From positions 55,489,236 through 55,553,235 of the forward strand of contig OX578137.1 in assembly GCA_951213105.1 (NCBI GenBank): 64,000 nt of DNA. Direction: 5' to 3'. The translations under genes and the position numbers were made by a program. Below are positions 20,851 through 33,514 of this stretch, one piece after another (positions within the stretch are counted from its first letter, which is position 1; each line of letters begins with the position of its first letter). This DNA is from Amaurobius ferox. Its lineage: Eukaryota; Arthropoda; Arachnida; Araneae; Amaurobiidae. Under the pieces are notes generated by a model that worked only from the letters and a program-made list of their open reading frames with translations, searched no databases and was not told where the DNA came from.

Positions 20851-20992
20851 TGATATTCCTGCTTTCTTCAAAGAAGTGGTGTAAGTATTTATCTTACAAA
20901 CAATCGTTTAATTTACTATAGTTTCTAAGAAAATACTTTGTAGTATTACGATAGGAAACTTAGATTCGTGTATACTGGTCTTAGTCCTTTGG

Positions 20993-21673
20993 CACCCCAA
21001 TAACTTTGTAAAGAAATGTCCGTGAGTGTACACATTAGGTCCTGCTATAGCAAAGTGACCGTGCCGGAACGAATAAAAATAATTGCAGCTGCCGTAGCGG
21101 AAAATTTAATAAGTTGAAGAACTAACTATATAACAAGGCGAGATATACAAAGAAAGTCAATTACAAAGTTACATAAAATTATCTAATATACAGAAATTAA
21201 GAATAAAACTATTGCATAAGTCATATGTTTGATACAATATGTTTATTAGTGAATTGCTGTCGTATTCAGAAATGCTAAAATAATCAACACTTGCATGTGA
21301 GGGAAACTAATGTACAGCTTCAAAATTTCCGTCAGCAACAATGCGCATTTGAATTCTAACGTAATTTGAGTAACATTGCAGGCATCACCATGTTACAATC
21401 CCTGATCATACGACGTTTTTACAGGTATTTATTATTTTTCATATATGCGATTCGTGCATTCCTGATATCGATTCCTACTAACTAGTAAAATCCCTACAAC
21501 TTTGTAATTCATATTTTTCTGCTATCCCGCTTTGCCGAGTTCTTTTTCTTAACTTTTTTAATTCTCTGCTAGAGGTGCTGGAATCACTTTTATTCAATCG
21601 AGCATGGTCACTTTACTATACACACACCTATCGTGCACACTGATGGACCTTTCTTTACAAAGTTATTGGGATG
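20993..21673. mobile_element. MITE-like element with ~75-bp inverted repeats
   Basis: The left arm, from CACCCCAATAACTTTG (20993) to AAAGTGACCGTGC (about 21065), is inverted at about 21603-21673 (GCATGGTCACTTTAC to CAAAGTTATTGGGATG). The interior has no open frame. No clear target duplication was seen. It resembles a mariner-type non-autonomous element. Confidence 0.75.
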
Positions 21674-22226
21674 CTTAAGAACTTTCTTAGGATCTCTGTA
21701 TGCTTCATGATTGTGAAACAACATTTATTACACCTAATTTATGCTTTATATTCAGTAAACAAGTCAAACTAAAAATGAAATACAGCCAGAGTTATTTTAT
21801 TCATTAGATCAAGTAGACTCTGCGCCTAGGGCTTACAGCCATTCTAGAGCATGCGAAAATATTTCATATATAAATGATTGATAAAAGTCTTGGGAAATAG
21901 GGAGGGGATAGGTAAAATTATTTTAGGGAATACGTAAAACTATTTTAGATAATTGGTAAAGTATTTAATATCAAAAGTATTTTTAAAAGTAAATTCCTAG
22001 AATATATGAAAGTGATGAAATGGCACAGTTTATCACTGAAAGGTTAAAAAGCATTAAAAGTTAAATTTAACTTTCTTCCTTTGCTGAAATATTGATATAA
22101 ACTACTCCATGATTTATTAAATAGTGCATGTGATTCATATACTATAAGAAAGAAAACAAATTTTTAATAGAAACCAGCATTTTTTATTGTTTCAAATGTT
22201 AAAATATCCTTAATATTACTTAAATA
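21674..22226. other. 3' flank of gene B, no gene seen
   Basis: AT-rich sequence downstream of the gene B polyadenylation candidates. No repeat or coding signal recognised. Confidence 0.35.
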
Positions 22227-22248
22227 TTTATTTATCATTTTCTTTATT
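22227..22248 (-). promoter_or_regulatory. Candidate polyadenylation signals of gene B
   Basis: Two AATAAA hexamers on the minus strand (22227-22232 and 22243-22248), about 150 bases after the gene B stop codon at 22398. Hexamers are common in AT-rich DNA, so the weight is modest. Confidence 0.4.
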
Positions 22249-22397
22249 TTGAATTGCTTGATTTATATACGGGCACATTCTGAAAGCAAATTTTAATTAC
22301 TACAGTTGAATACATTTGCACTAATTGTGCATAATTTTTAAATTATCCAAGATAAAATTCACATATTTCAGAAATGATAATCATGTACTTCTATTCC

Positions 22398-22423
22398 TCA
22401 CAGATGATTTTCATTTTTTTCTT
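22398..22423 (-). CDS. Gene B exon 4 (terminal, 26 nt coding)
   Basis: A strong acceptor (ACATTTTTCTTTTCCAG on the minus strand) is followed by AA GAA AAA AAT GAA AAT CAT and CTG TGA. The AA completes the phase-1 codon from exon 3 as GAA. Coding length and the AAGAAAA start match the gene A terminal exon. Confidence 0.66.
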
Positions 22424-25400
22424 CTGGAAAAGAAAAATGTAATATCAACAAATAATTTACTTATGAAGTATATGCCTGAAATATATAAAAATTAAAATTA
22501 AAAGCAAATTAATTTAATTGATAATACAGCAAAATTGATATAATCAAAAAGAAACGTGTAAGATAAAAATATGAAAATAAAAACATGGATTTAATAATTA
22601 TCCGTTCCAGTGTCACTACAAAGGCATTATAATGTTTATCAAATGTAAGAATTATATTTTAACATCACTACGCGAAAACACAAATTTAGAATTATCAAAT
22701 CAATATATAAATCATAGCAATAAATATTAATTACATGAATTACTAGTTTATAAATACTCTTTAGTTATTTATATAATTATTTGTTGAGGCTTCATTAAAC
22801 TTAAACATGATAGAAATATTGAATTCTATGTAGTTAGATAATTGCAGATAAGTAATATAATTCAATGGCATTTCAATACTGTTTACAGAAGCATTTTTAT
22901 ATGTTTCCAGAATTTGTAAATTTTATTATATACAAATTAATTCTATAACAGTAAGATAATTAATCATATGTAATTTGAAAAATTAAATATTTTTTTATAA
23001 ATTCTAAATTTCCATATCAATTTATATACAACTGAAAGTCATGCGAATATTCTCAAATTTACTGAACTAAAATTATAACTTCAACAGTCGTTGCTATCAA
23101 ACAGATCTAGCCAATCACGAAAGTGAACTTCTCCGGAACTGAATTCGAGAAATTTTGCATAAAATAAAAATAAAAACCTCCCCCTCCCCCGTTTTATAGA
23201 ATTTTAAAATGTTGGACCTGAAATACCGTCGTAACATAATTGGTTGAATGTTCAATGGACCATGACCTAAATGTCTATTATACAGGTTGATCGGAAAGTC
23301 GTGAACATCAAATTATTGAATCATATAATACAGCGAGAAATTGAAATAGTAGAATATTTTTTTTTCAGTTAGATAGCACCATTAAGGTAAAAGGAAGGAG
23401 TTAAAACGTCATGCTGGGAAAACGTCAGAGTCGTCTAAGACAATAATTTAGGTAACGCTAGGTCTACAAGCCCCACTGCATTGTACGCATTTTTATGGCA
23501 AAAAGCACGTATTGAATTTATTTTAACTCTTAATTTTGCAGAAAAATTACCATTGCCATGTAAATTAAAACTCAAATAATAAAAAAATATTTCTACATTC
23601 TCTCCATATAATCTGTACCCCGTGCTACGGATAAGAGAAAAACGTGTTCTTTCTATTCACAGAAAACTTTCATTTAAGAATAATCAAAAATACATGTTCT
23701 AAACACTACCCCTTTCTGTTATGTAAAAAAAACCGAACAAATCGGACATTACTTAAGCAAGTGACACCGAGATATAATTCTTATTTATGTATTATGGTAT
23801 TTTCAAGGTTTTCCTTTACAAGAGTTTTATCTCCTTCTCTGAAACTCCATAAATACAAGAAATATGCCCTCAAAAGAATATCAGAAGTATCGCCTTCTAT
23901 ATTTAATGCATCCGACGTTAAGTACAAACTTGTTTTTTACCAATCGAAGAACATGGCATTTTCCCAGAGTGAAAGAGTATTCAATTTTGTATTTAGATGC
24001 TCAACAATAACTCACAAAAATAGCCATTTATTTATATGTAAGGAAAGTCCTTTCCTGCACAGCCCATCTCTGTACAGTCCTTCTCTGTACAGACCTTCTC
24101 AGTACAGAAATTCTTTGTACAGCCCTTCTCTGTACAGCCCTTCTTCGTAGGCATCCCCATGTTGCATGGGATGCGTGGACACAATTGCTGTACCGACATG
24201 ACATTGACTTGACTCTCTGGGTCACTCACTGTTCGAACATTTTAACGCATCTAATAGTTCATTTCGTACCTTAGAACTCAACACTACTTCGCGAAATCTT
24301 TTGGTCCTGAGTTCTACAAGCGACTCTCAAGCAACTATGTCTTAATATTTTCAAGTGCCTTCTTTTACACGGCTTCGAGGAACAAGCCTCCATTCTTGAC
24401 CACCGTTTCTTGAATGATACTTCTTGACCACCGTTTCTTAAATGAGTTGCCTTGCCCCACATCAGTAAATGTTGATTCATATCCCTGATTAGATGTTGAT
24501 TCGTCTCTTGTCGTGCTTCGTGTTGGCCATTAGCGTCGATTCAGACTGCGTTTCGGGTCAAATTTGTATTTATTGGTAATGAAGCACTGTCCGATTTAGA
24601 GTCATTTTCGGCACCATTGCGTTGTGCCTATTCTTCACCACTCAATTTCTACTGTCGTTCTAAAGTTCAAATCCATATAGCTCTGGTCTCATACCTAACA
24701 CTATTAAGAAATTAAGTTGTAACATTTCAATCAGTTTTACTTTGGTTAACAATGTATGCCGCTTAGGGTCAAAATTAGTCATCTGACTCATTTAGGTTAT
24801 GCTCCATGGTCGATAATATGCAACGTTTCCGTCTTTTAGGTCATTAAGAAACTCCAGAGAATCTGGAAAGACCTTCAACAATGTGTTCGCACCTTTTTGG
24901 GGAATTGGAAATTTGTCTGCGTCAGATTATATACCATATACGCCTTTATACAAATACAAAGATTCAGAGTTTAAGCCAACGAGTTGGATTTCTGGGAGGT
25001 CTAGAATGACTTTTCAGAAAAAAACACATTTTTCCTCCACCCCTGCAGGAATTGAAATTATACTAGATTCTGTCTCGAGGTCGATGCTATGAGCATGTAA
25101 AAATTCAGACATTTTGTTCACCAGAATAGCTTTTGGAAGATCTGTAATTAATTTTACTACTCTCTTTTCCTAATGAGCGTAAGAAGATATCAAAAATCCG
25201 ACTCCGTTAAGTTCTGCCTCGCGGCCGATGTTACAAGTATGCAAAGATTCAGTCTTCCCACTAGGGATTACGGATCGACTTGAAAGACACAAACACGTTA
25301 GACAATTTTCATATAAATAAACATATTTACCTTCATTAGTGCGAGCACATTTGCTTAAGCATTCATCTTTGATCTTGAAGTTATTATCATTTCCTCCGCA

Positions 25401-28400
25401 CCCACTCCAAATGAAAGGTGAACAGTCATGTCCATTGAAATAGTAGCGAATTGTGAGATCGTCACAGTTGCCAGGTTCCATGGGCTGGGAACATGAATCA
25501 TCCTCTTCATAGTCATAGTGACTATAATCACCGTAGAACGATGGGTAATCATCGCTCGCTGTACAAATAAAAATGCAAAAATAGATAGAAATTTGAATAA
25601 TTAGTAATTAAATAGTTTTCATTTATTGTATCAACTAGAAAATGTACCCAACGTTGTCTGGGATTTAAAGCAGGGATTAATAAAATTCATTCATTCATTT
25701 TTTCAATAGTCGCAAGATAAAGTGCCCTAAATCCGTCCCTTGCCCTAAATTCGGCCCCCATGGACAAGGCTGCCATCTAGAACGGACAGGACTGCCATCT
25801 AGCGAGAGCGCATGAAACTCTTCAGAACCATTCAGTTGCCTACTGGCAGTGACACAGTTGCTTTGTTTTGTTCATTTACGGTTTAATTTTTCAAAATTAG
25901 TTTGTGTGAAACCTTGCTACAGTGCGAAATCAACTTGAAAGAGTTATATTGACGCCTCATGGTAAGTTTTTCATCATTTAGCGATTGATAATTATAGATA
26001 AGTACTTGAATATAGCTTTCCAGTTATCCCAGCCGTGTAGCTGTAGTCGTTTGGTCAGGAGCAGTCGTCATTGCTGTTATAATTGGAGTCCTAAATCCGT
26101 CCCCTTTGAAATTCTCAAATCCGTCCCGGGGTCAGATTTAGAACCCCCATTATGTATTTTTCTTGTGATATATTTTATTTTTTCCTGACCACTTAGACTA
26201 CTTTCGATTGATGTATGATCACTTGTCGACCTTTTTATAATGCGTTTAAAACTTCTATGCCCTATTCTTGAAAAGAAAATTAATGCTAATTAATGAAAAG
26301 TTTATATTAAACTTAAAGTTCTATGAAGAAAATGACAAATATAAGAATGACATTAGACTGCTGTAAATAAACGCAATAAAAGGTAAAAGCTATAACCTAG
26401 TTAACAAATGATTTAGGTACGTTAATAAATAAATACGAAGCCTACTAACAAGACCTTGTTTTTTTTTTCAGATGTCGCCCCACAAAACATAGAATCCTGA
26501 TGCCATGGTGAGCGCTATCATTGCTGTGAGAGACAAGGGAATGGTGTATAAAGCTGCTGCGAATGCTAATAGTGTTCCGAGCACTACCTTGAAAGACTAC
26601 GTTAAATCTGACCATCTGACCTCACACCAGAGGAATGTGTGAGGTCAAAATTTGGAAGGAAACCAGTTTTTTCCGCTGATCTCAAGAAAAGTCTTATTGG
26701 ATACTGTTTGGATATAGAGTAACATTTCTATGGATTGACTATTTCTAACCTGAGACGATTGGCTTACCAGTTGGCTATAAAAAACAAAGTCCTTAATCCT
26801 TTCTCCAGTGAAGCAAAGGTTGCTTGCAAAAAGTGAGTTAGACTATTTTTTAAACGCCACCCAGAACTTTCCCTTAAACGACCACAAAACCAGTCAATGG
26901 CCAGAGCTAAAGGATTCACAAAAGAAAATGTTGAAAAGTGTTTTCCTATCCCGAAGACTGAAATTGAAAAAACAAACTTTGACCCCTCAAACATATTCAA
27001 TGTAGATGGAACAGGGATAACTATGGTACAGTACAAGGCTACCAGAATGGTTACCTACAAGGGAAAAAAGCGAGTTCACAAAGTTTCATCTGCTGCCTGA
27101 ATGTGGGGCTACAACTATAGTGATAGCCTGTATGTCAGCTGCAAGCCAGTATATTACACCTCTACAAATATTTCAACAGAAAAGATGGCAGAAAAATGTA
27201 CTTGACGGAGCTCCTCCAGGGTCGTTAGGGTGATGCTGGGATTCAGGTTGGGTCACCGGTCCATTGTTTCTCAAGTGGTTTGAACATTTCATTTCCACTC
27301 TCAAGCCCTCAAAAGAGAAGCCAGTAGTACCCATCCTTGATGGTCACTATTCCCACACTGGAAATCTAGAGCTTATTGACTAGGCAAGAGAGGCAGGAGT
27401 ATCTATAGTTTACCTTCCTTCTCACGCAACAGACAAACTACAGTCTTTGGATGTGGCATTTATGTTTCCTCTGAAAATTCGATACCCAAAGGCTATGGAG
27501 CAATGGTTGACCTCTAACCCAAACAGATTTTTGAGGAAACTACAAGTATCCAGTTTGTTCTATGAAGCATACCTTCATGCTGCTACTCTTGAAACTGCCG
27601 TCAATAGATTTAGGAAAACTGGGATTCATCCGTTTGATCCCGATGTCTTCCAAGGACATGACTTCATAGACTACACAACTTGAAGAGACAGAGGTGCCTG
27701 ACAATGGAGAAGAGAATTAGGACAACCAGAATGATCCAGCTCCACCTCAAGTGATCAGTCCAAGAGACATCAAAGAAGTTCCAATAATCCAGTCTTCCAC
27801 ATCTTCTAGAGCCGGGATCTCCTTCTTAGTAACAAGAAGTCCACATAAGACGTCTCTAAAAGCCTCTATAGAAAAGAAACAAATTGCGGAAGAGCGTCAG
27901 AATAAACAATTCCTATTAAAGGCCAAGAAACGTCTCATCGTTGAAGATAAAATTCAGCTTGGAACATTATCGACAAAACCTCCCAAAAAGAAAACAAAGA
28001 AATATGACTCAAGTTTAAGCAACTCTGAGGATGAAACATAAGCTCCATTGGTGTCCACTGATAACGAGGATAGTTCAAGCGATGAAGATGCGTCATGTCC
28101 TATTTGTGGAAAGCGTTATTCCCAAGACAAGCAAGGAGAGAAATGGGTAAATTGTTCGAAATGCTTCCAGTGTTCATCTCCAACAGAAGTCAAGAACTTT
28201 GTTTGCAATTTTTGTCTGGATGGGTAAATAGATATAACTTATGTATAAATATATATAAACATGTTTGCATCTCAATAAATTTATTATAAAAGATTTTAAC
28301 TCTGTTTTAATCAAATTTCCCATAAAAATAAATGAGTAGATAATAACTAGAAAGGGAAGGACGGAAATAGGACACCTTTTCTTAAAAATTTAAATTTAAA

Positions 28401-31400
28401 TTCTTTTAATTTTTTTTTTTGTTAAGAAAGTTTTATTTAGTAGAATCACAGCAGCAGGACTATTAGGTATGGAGTTGAGTTCCTTCAAGCAGTTGTATTT
28501 TTTTAACTTTAAGCAAATATTCAGAATTGAAGATTTGGCTTAGGAAAACGGTATTTAGGCGCTTTACCTTAATCGTACCCCGCTTATAATATATTACCAT
28601 ATAAAAAAACTAAAATGATATATTCTAAATTCACAAAATTAGAAAACCGATAAATAAAATCTCGCTAAATAAACACTGCCATCTACCATTTAACTTTATT
28701 TAATAATACGACCACTTATAGACCAACAATAATATAAATCCCCATAGCAACGGACAGGTAGTGACGTCGGTTGCAACACCCACTGCATAGCAACCAGCAA
28801 AATGGTGAAATATATCCTTTGCCAGCTATATCGAAAATCTAAATTTTTATGAATCTGGTTTGAAATTAACGGAAAAAAAGACTTGCATCCATATCGAAGT
28901 GCCGGTAATACTCTTCCAAAACGTTATATTTTTACGTTATATTTTAAAACGTTATATTTTTATTATATACAACTTCAAAATGTACAAGTATTTTAGCTTT
29001 TATCCTGGTGTTAATATAAATTATGAAAATTTGCTTACTATCAATGGTTCCTCCACAAGTTCTTACACAATCTTCTCCGGACCAGAACCTATTTGCATTT
29101 CCTCCGCATCCCCCGTAAACAAAATTGTTGCAGGTATCAGAAGTGGCATTGTAGTAGTACATTCTGAAGAGTGCTCTGCACATTCCGGTTAGTGGAGGTA
29201 GTTGACAGACTTCGTTCGAAGCAATCGATCTTTTAATTCGGAAAAATCCTAAAGATGCTAAAGTGAAGAAAATAAAATTACTGTTTAAATTTGTGTTCAT
29301 TTACATAAATTGTTCCTGCATAAAGAAATAGGACATTATAGAAAAGTTATTATGGGATAGGCGATTGCCAAAATAATTCACTCTTCACCTGAATGCTGCG
29401 TACTCTGAAATGATGTCGATTCGCTAAAATTCGTAAAACTAAAATATTTTGAAAATGCTCCCATTGCAAATACTAGTAAGAGAAATTATAATCTGGTAAC
29501 ACTAAATATTATCTCTATTAATAATTATTTTCATATTTTTAATTATTTTTTATTTACTAGCCGCCTTCGGCGACCAGCCTGTTGGTTACCCTTGAAAATT
29601 CTGACCGTGGCAAACTCGCTGGCGCCATAACCCCGTGGAGTTGTTGATGAGACTCAGACCATAACCTTGAAAATTCTGACCGTGGCAAACTCGCTGGCGG
29701 CATAACTCCGTGGAGTTGTTGATGAGGCCCAGACCATCCAACCTACCAGAAAGATGTAAGATAACTATTTGAACGGTCAGGAAATGCCACCCAATTTAGA
29801 CCTGAACCCAGTAAACACGTCGGCAGTTTTGGCAGTGACGGGAATCGAACCGGGCCTACAGAGTGCAATTCCAGCGCGCTAAAATATAACGTAATATCAC
29901 CGCGACAATCTCCATAACTTAATTTTTACTTATTTTTTTACTAACCGCCTTCAGCGACCAGCCTGTTGCAGTTACCGCGCGCTAACCACTGGGCTACCGC
30001 GCCCTCCACGACAATTTCCATTACGTTCTTTTTATTCACCCAATTTAGACCGAAACTCAGTGGGAGAAGCATCTACAGGGACCATACCCTCCTTCCCCTA
30101 CCACCAACCTCTAGGAAGGACTTACGAACCATTATGTTTAACGTAATCGTACTCCGCTTCAACACGATGGCAGTTTTAGCAGTGGCGGGAATCGAACCCG
30201 GGCCTACAGAGTGCAATTCCAGCGCGCTAAAATATTACGTAATATCACCGCGGCAATCTCCATAACTTTATTTTTACTTATTTTTTTACTAACCGCCTTC
30301 GGCGACCAGCCTGTTCGCTACCCTTGAAAATTTTGACCGTGGCAAATTCACTAGCGCCATAACCCCGATGAGTTGTTGTTGCGACCCAGACCATCCGACC
30401 TACCAGAAAGATGTAAGGTAACTATTTGAAAGGCCAGGAAGTGCCATCCAATTTAGACCGGCACCCAGTGGGGGAGGCATCCACAGGAACCGTACCCTCC
30501 TTGCCCTACCACCAACCTTTCGGAAGGACTTACGGACCCGCATGTTTAACGCGATCGTACTCCGCGTGAACACGACAGCAGTTTTGGCAGTGGCGGAAAT
30601 CGAACCCGGGCCTACCCAGTACGATTCCCGCGCACTAACCGGCACTGGACTTCCGTGCGCTAAATACTGGGCTATCGCGCCCTCAACCCCGTGGAGTTAG
30701 CAAAGTTTGGTTTAGTTTAATGACGTTAAAAGTAATACTGAAATTTTAAGGCACCGCGACAATCTCCATAACTTTCTTTTTATTTATTTTTTTATTTCTT
30801 CAGTGTTTAAGTTTTTCATTGTGGTCCCAACCATCACCAATACATCGTCACCATTCAATCCCGCATAATGAGCCAAAAATCTTATAAAAAGCAAACACTA
30901 ATTTGGTTTTTAATTATCCCTAAGCCAAAAACCACACAAACCATACAAACCATAATTCAATCATTTAAATTTTATAATGACTATATGCTAAGCTCGTAAT
31001 TCCATCATTTAAAAAGCAAACACTAATTCGATTTTTAATTGTCCCTAGGTCAAGAATTGTACAAACCAAAATTCAATCATCGTGCCATCGTTTAAATTAA
31101 AATATTCATTAAAAATATCCATAAATTAAAATATCCATTTAAAAAATCCATATCGTTCCATTATTTAAAATATAAATATAATAATTTCACTCTGTATAAA
31201 TTTAAATTTTCAAATTTCGTAGCTCTGCGACGAGCGTGTATAAGACAGGCACACAGCCTTTCTTTTTATTTATTTTTATCTCCATGGAAACATCGTGACG
31301 TCCCTGATATGTGATTCGTCACACGCCAGGTATTAGCGCTATATAGACCGATCTCGTAAAGTGGAGTAAATAAAGAAATACATAATACCAGTAATTAAAA

Positions 31401-32587
31401 TGAAGAGGCTTAATTTTAAACAATAACAAAGAATTTATTTCATTAAGACAAAACCTTATTTAATAACTATTAACATCTGGTAAATTTCATATACCAACAT
31501 CTTTAGTGTAGTACATTAAGACAATCAAATCTCCTCATTCTATGATCATAATATGAGCATTACAATTATTAACCTATTAATGTGCATTAACTCACTATTC
31601 TTACTAGCCTACGTCTTAATGGCCCAGGTTAACCTTATTTAGGAGGGTCAGAGAGATAATAATAATCAAAGTGCAAAAATATGTGTAGAATTGTCCTACC
31701 TCGATCATCTTTGCCGATGTCGGACTTTATGACCGCGCGCTCCGGCTCTGTCCCGTGGGCTCGCTCTCTCCGAGATCCGTCGCTCTTGCGACCTTTTCTT
31801 TTCACTCACAAAATTCAAGTCCTCGATTTCAAAAACTCAAAGTCCAAAGTTGCTCTCTGTCTCTACCCCCTTAACAAGGCGCCCCTGTCCATAATTGGCT
31901 AAGTAAATTAAGGGCTACGCCCTTCAGGCTATATTATTGGTCAAGGTCCCCCTGAAATATGAGATATGCAGTCTCCAGTTTTAAAATCGTTGAAAGTTCT
32001 CACGAGAATTTTCCCAAGGTTCAAGTGATATTAATTGACTCTGGGGTCAAGAAGTTCAACCCCCTCCGTTTGTTGTAACACCTAACGCTGACATGAACTT
32101 GAGAAGCACCCTCTCTTTTCGAAATGAATGTCCGGTGCAGCTGCGTTAGAGGGAATGTTACAAAAATTGCCTCACATCATGAGGGACCGTCTTCTTAGGT
32201 CCACTTCCTCTTTCAAAAGAGCAATGTTATATTGGGAATTGAAAATTACAATATAACAATTACCCTTCTTCCCCCCCCAAAATTTGGTGGGAAAAAAGCC
32301 AATTACAAAGTGCCAGCTCATAGTTGCTGCAGGCGTGTCCACTGTGTAGTCCAACAACTCGTCTTGCTCTCATCTGTATCTACTGTAAAAATGCACTATA
32401 TACACATATACACAAATCATATTATCATATATATACTCTTATATGCCATCAAAAGAACACGAAAATACTATACAAAAATACAATTCTCAATGTGTCTGCA
32501 AATGACGATATCTGTGTCGTTCAGTTGTACTTAATGTCGATTAAAAGTCTATTCATGTAAGCACAAGTTCGTCCACTGGTGATATGT

Positions 32588-32620
<33 letters not shown>

Positions 32621-33472
32621 AATATAGTTCCACACAAGTTCAAGGTGTATATCTGTAAAATTGTTCACATATGATAACCAAAGTCACTTTGACCGTCAAT
32701 TGGATATTTGTTGGGATCAGGGACTTACGCATATGGTCCCTAATAATATCACTTTGTCCCCTTGTAGTTATGGTGGAAAGTGTAAAATATCTTTCCTTTG
32801 GAAAAAAAAACACTGATATCACTGCACACTTGGAAACCGCTGAAATGTAAATCGCTCCACTGCTGGAACTCGTTGTAGAACTGGATCGCTGTCTAACTGG
32901 AATTCGCTGAACTGTAAGGCGCTGAACTGCTGGAACTCGCTGAAGGATTGGACCGCTGTCTAACTGGAATTCGCTGAACTGTAAGGCGCTGAACTGCTGG
33001 AGTCGCTGACCAAATGATAATCTTTGTGCACCAGGAATCGTTGAGCACTCGGAATCGCTGATCAACAGGAATTGCTGACCATTTGAGAATCGTTAGGCAA
33101 CCGGATCTGTACGCTGTCTCATGTTTTGTTTAGGACAATCAATACATATACATTACACTCAAGCTTATTAAAATACTCTCTTCTCTTAAAACTCCCTTAA
33201 GTATCATTTTTTTTTTTATAAATTCAATTTCTATAATTTTAATTTGTCACCCGGCCCACGAAACATTACAAAAAAAACTCTCTTTTTTTTTTTTCCAAAC
33301 TCCTTTAAATTTGTTAACACTCTCAAAAATTGCCCCCTTTGAAATTTCTACACTTTATCTACTTTACATCCTTCCATATAATATATACATTTTTTTTTCT
33401 TAAATTTGATACTCTCTTCAAACTTACATTTTTCAAATTCCTACTTTTTATTTATTTTACATTTCTCTACCT

Positions 33473-33514
<42 letters not shown>

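Larger units (their letters stand above)
20045..20992. other. Intergenic with a strong hairpin and a ribozyme-like core
   Basis: No gene seen. It holds the imperfect 15-bp hairpin at 20420-20457 and the CTGAAGA..CGAAAC block at about 20811-20842, both listed separately. Confidence 0.4.

Noticed and set aside
23644..24150. 168-residue plus-strand open frame ending in SPSLY repeats
   Set aside because: Its repetitive end is the 15-bp minisatellite, and the rest lacks any domain. It lies antisense inside intron 3 of gene B.
29986..30684. Minus-strand functional tRNA genes
   Set aside because: Perfect A and B boxes, but fragments are shuffled and continue into a SINE body shared with 47186-47445.
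32640..33065. 141-residue minus-strand open frame
   Set aside because: Made of the GCTGAACTG tandem repeats, with no motif and no start context.
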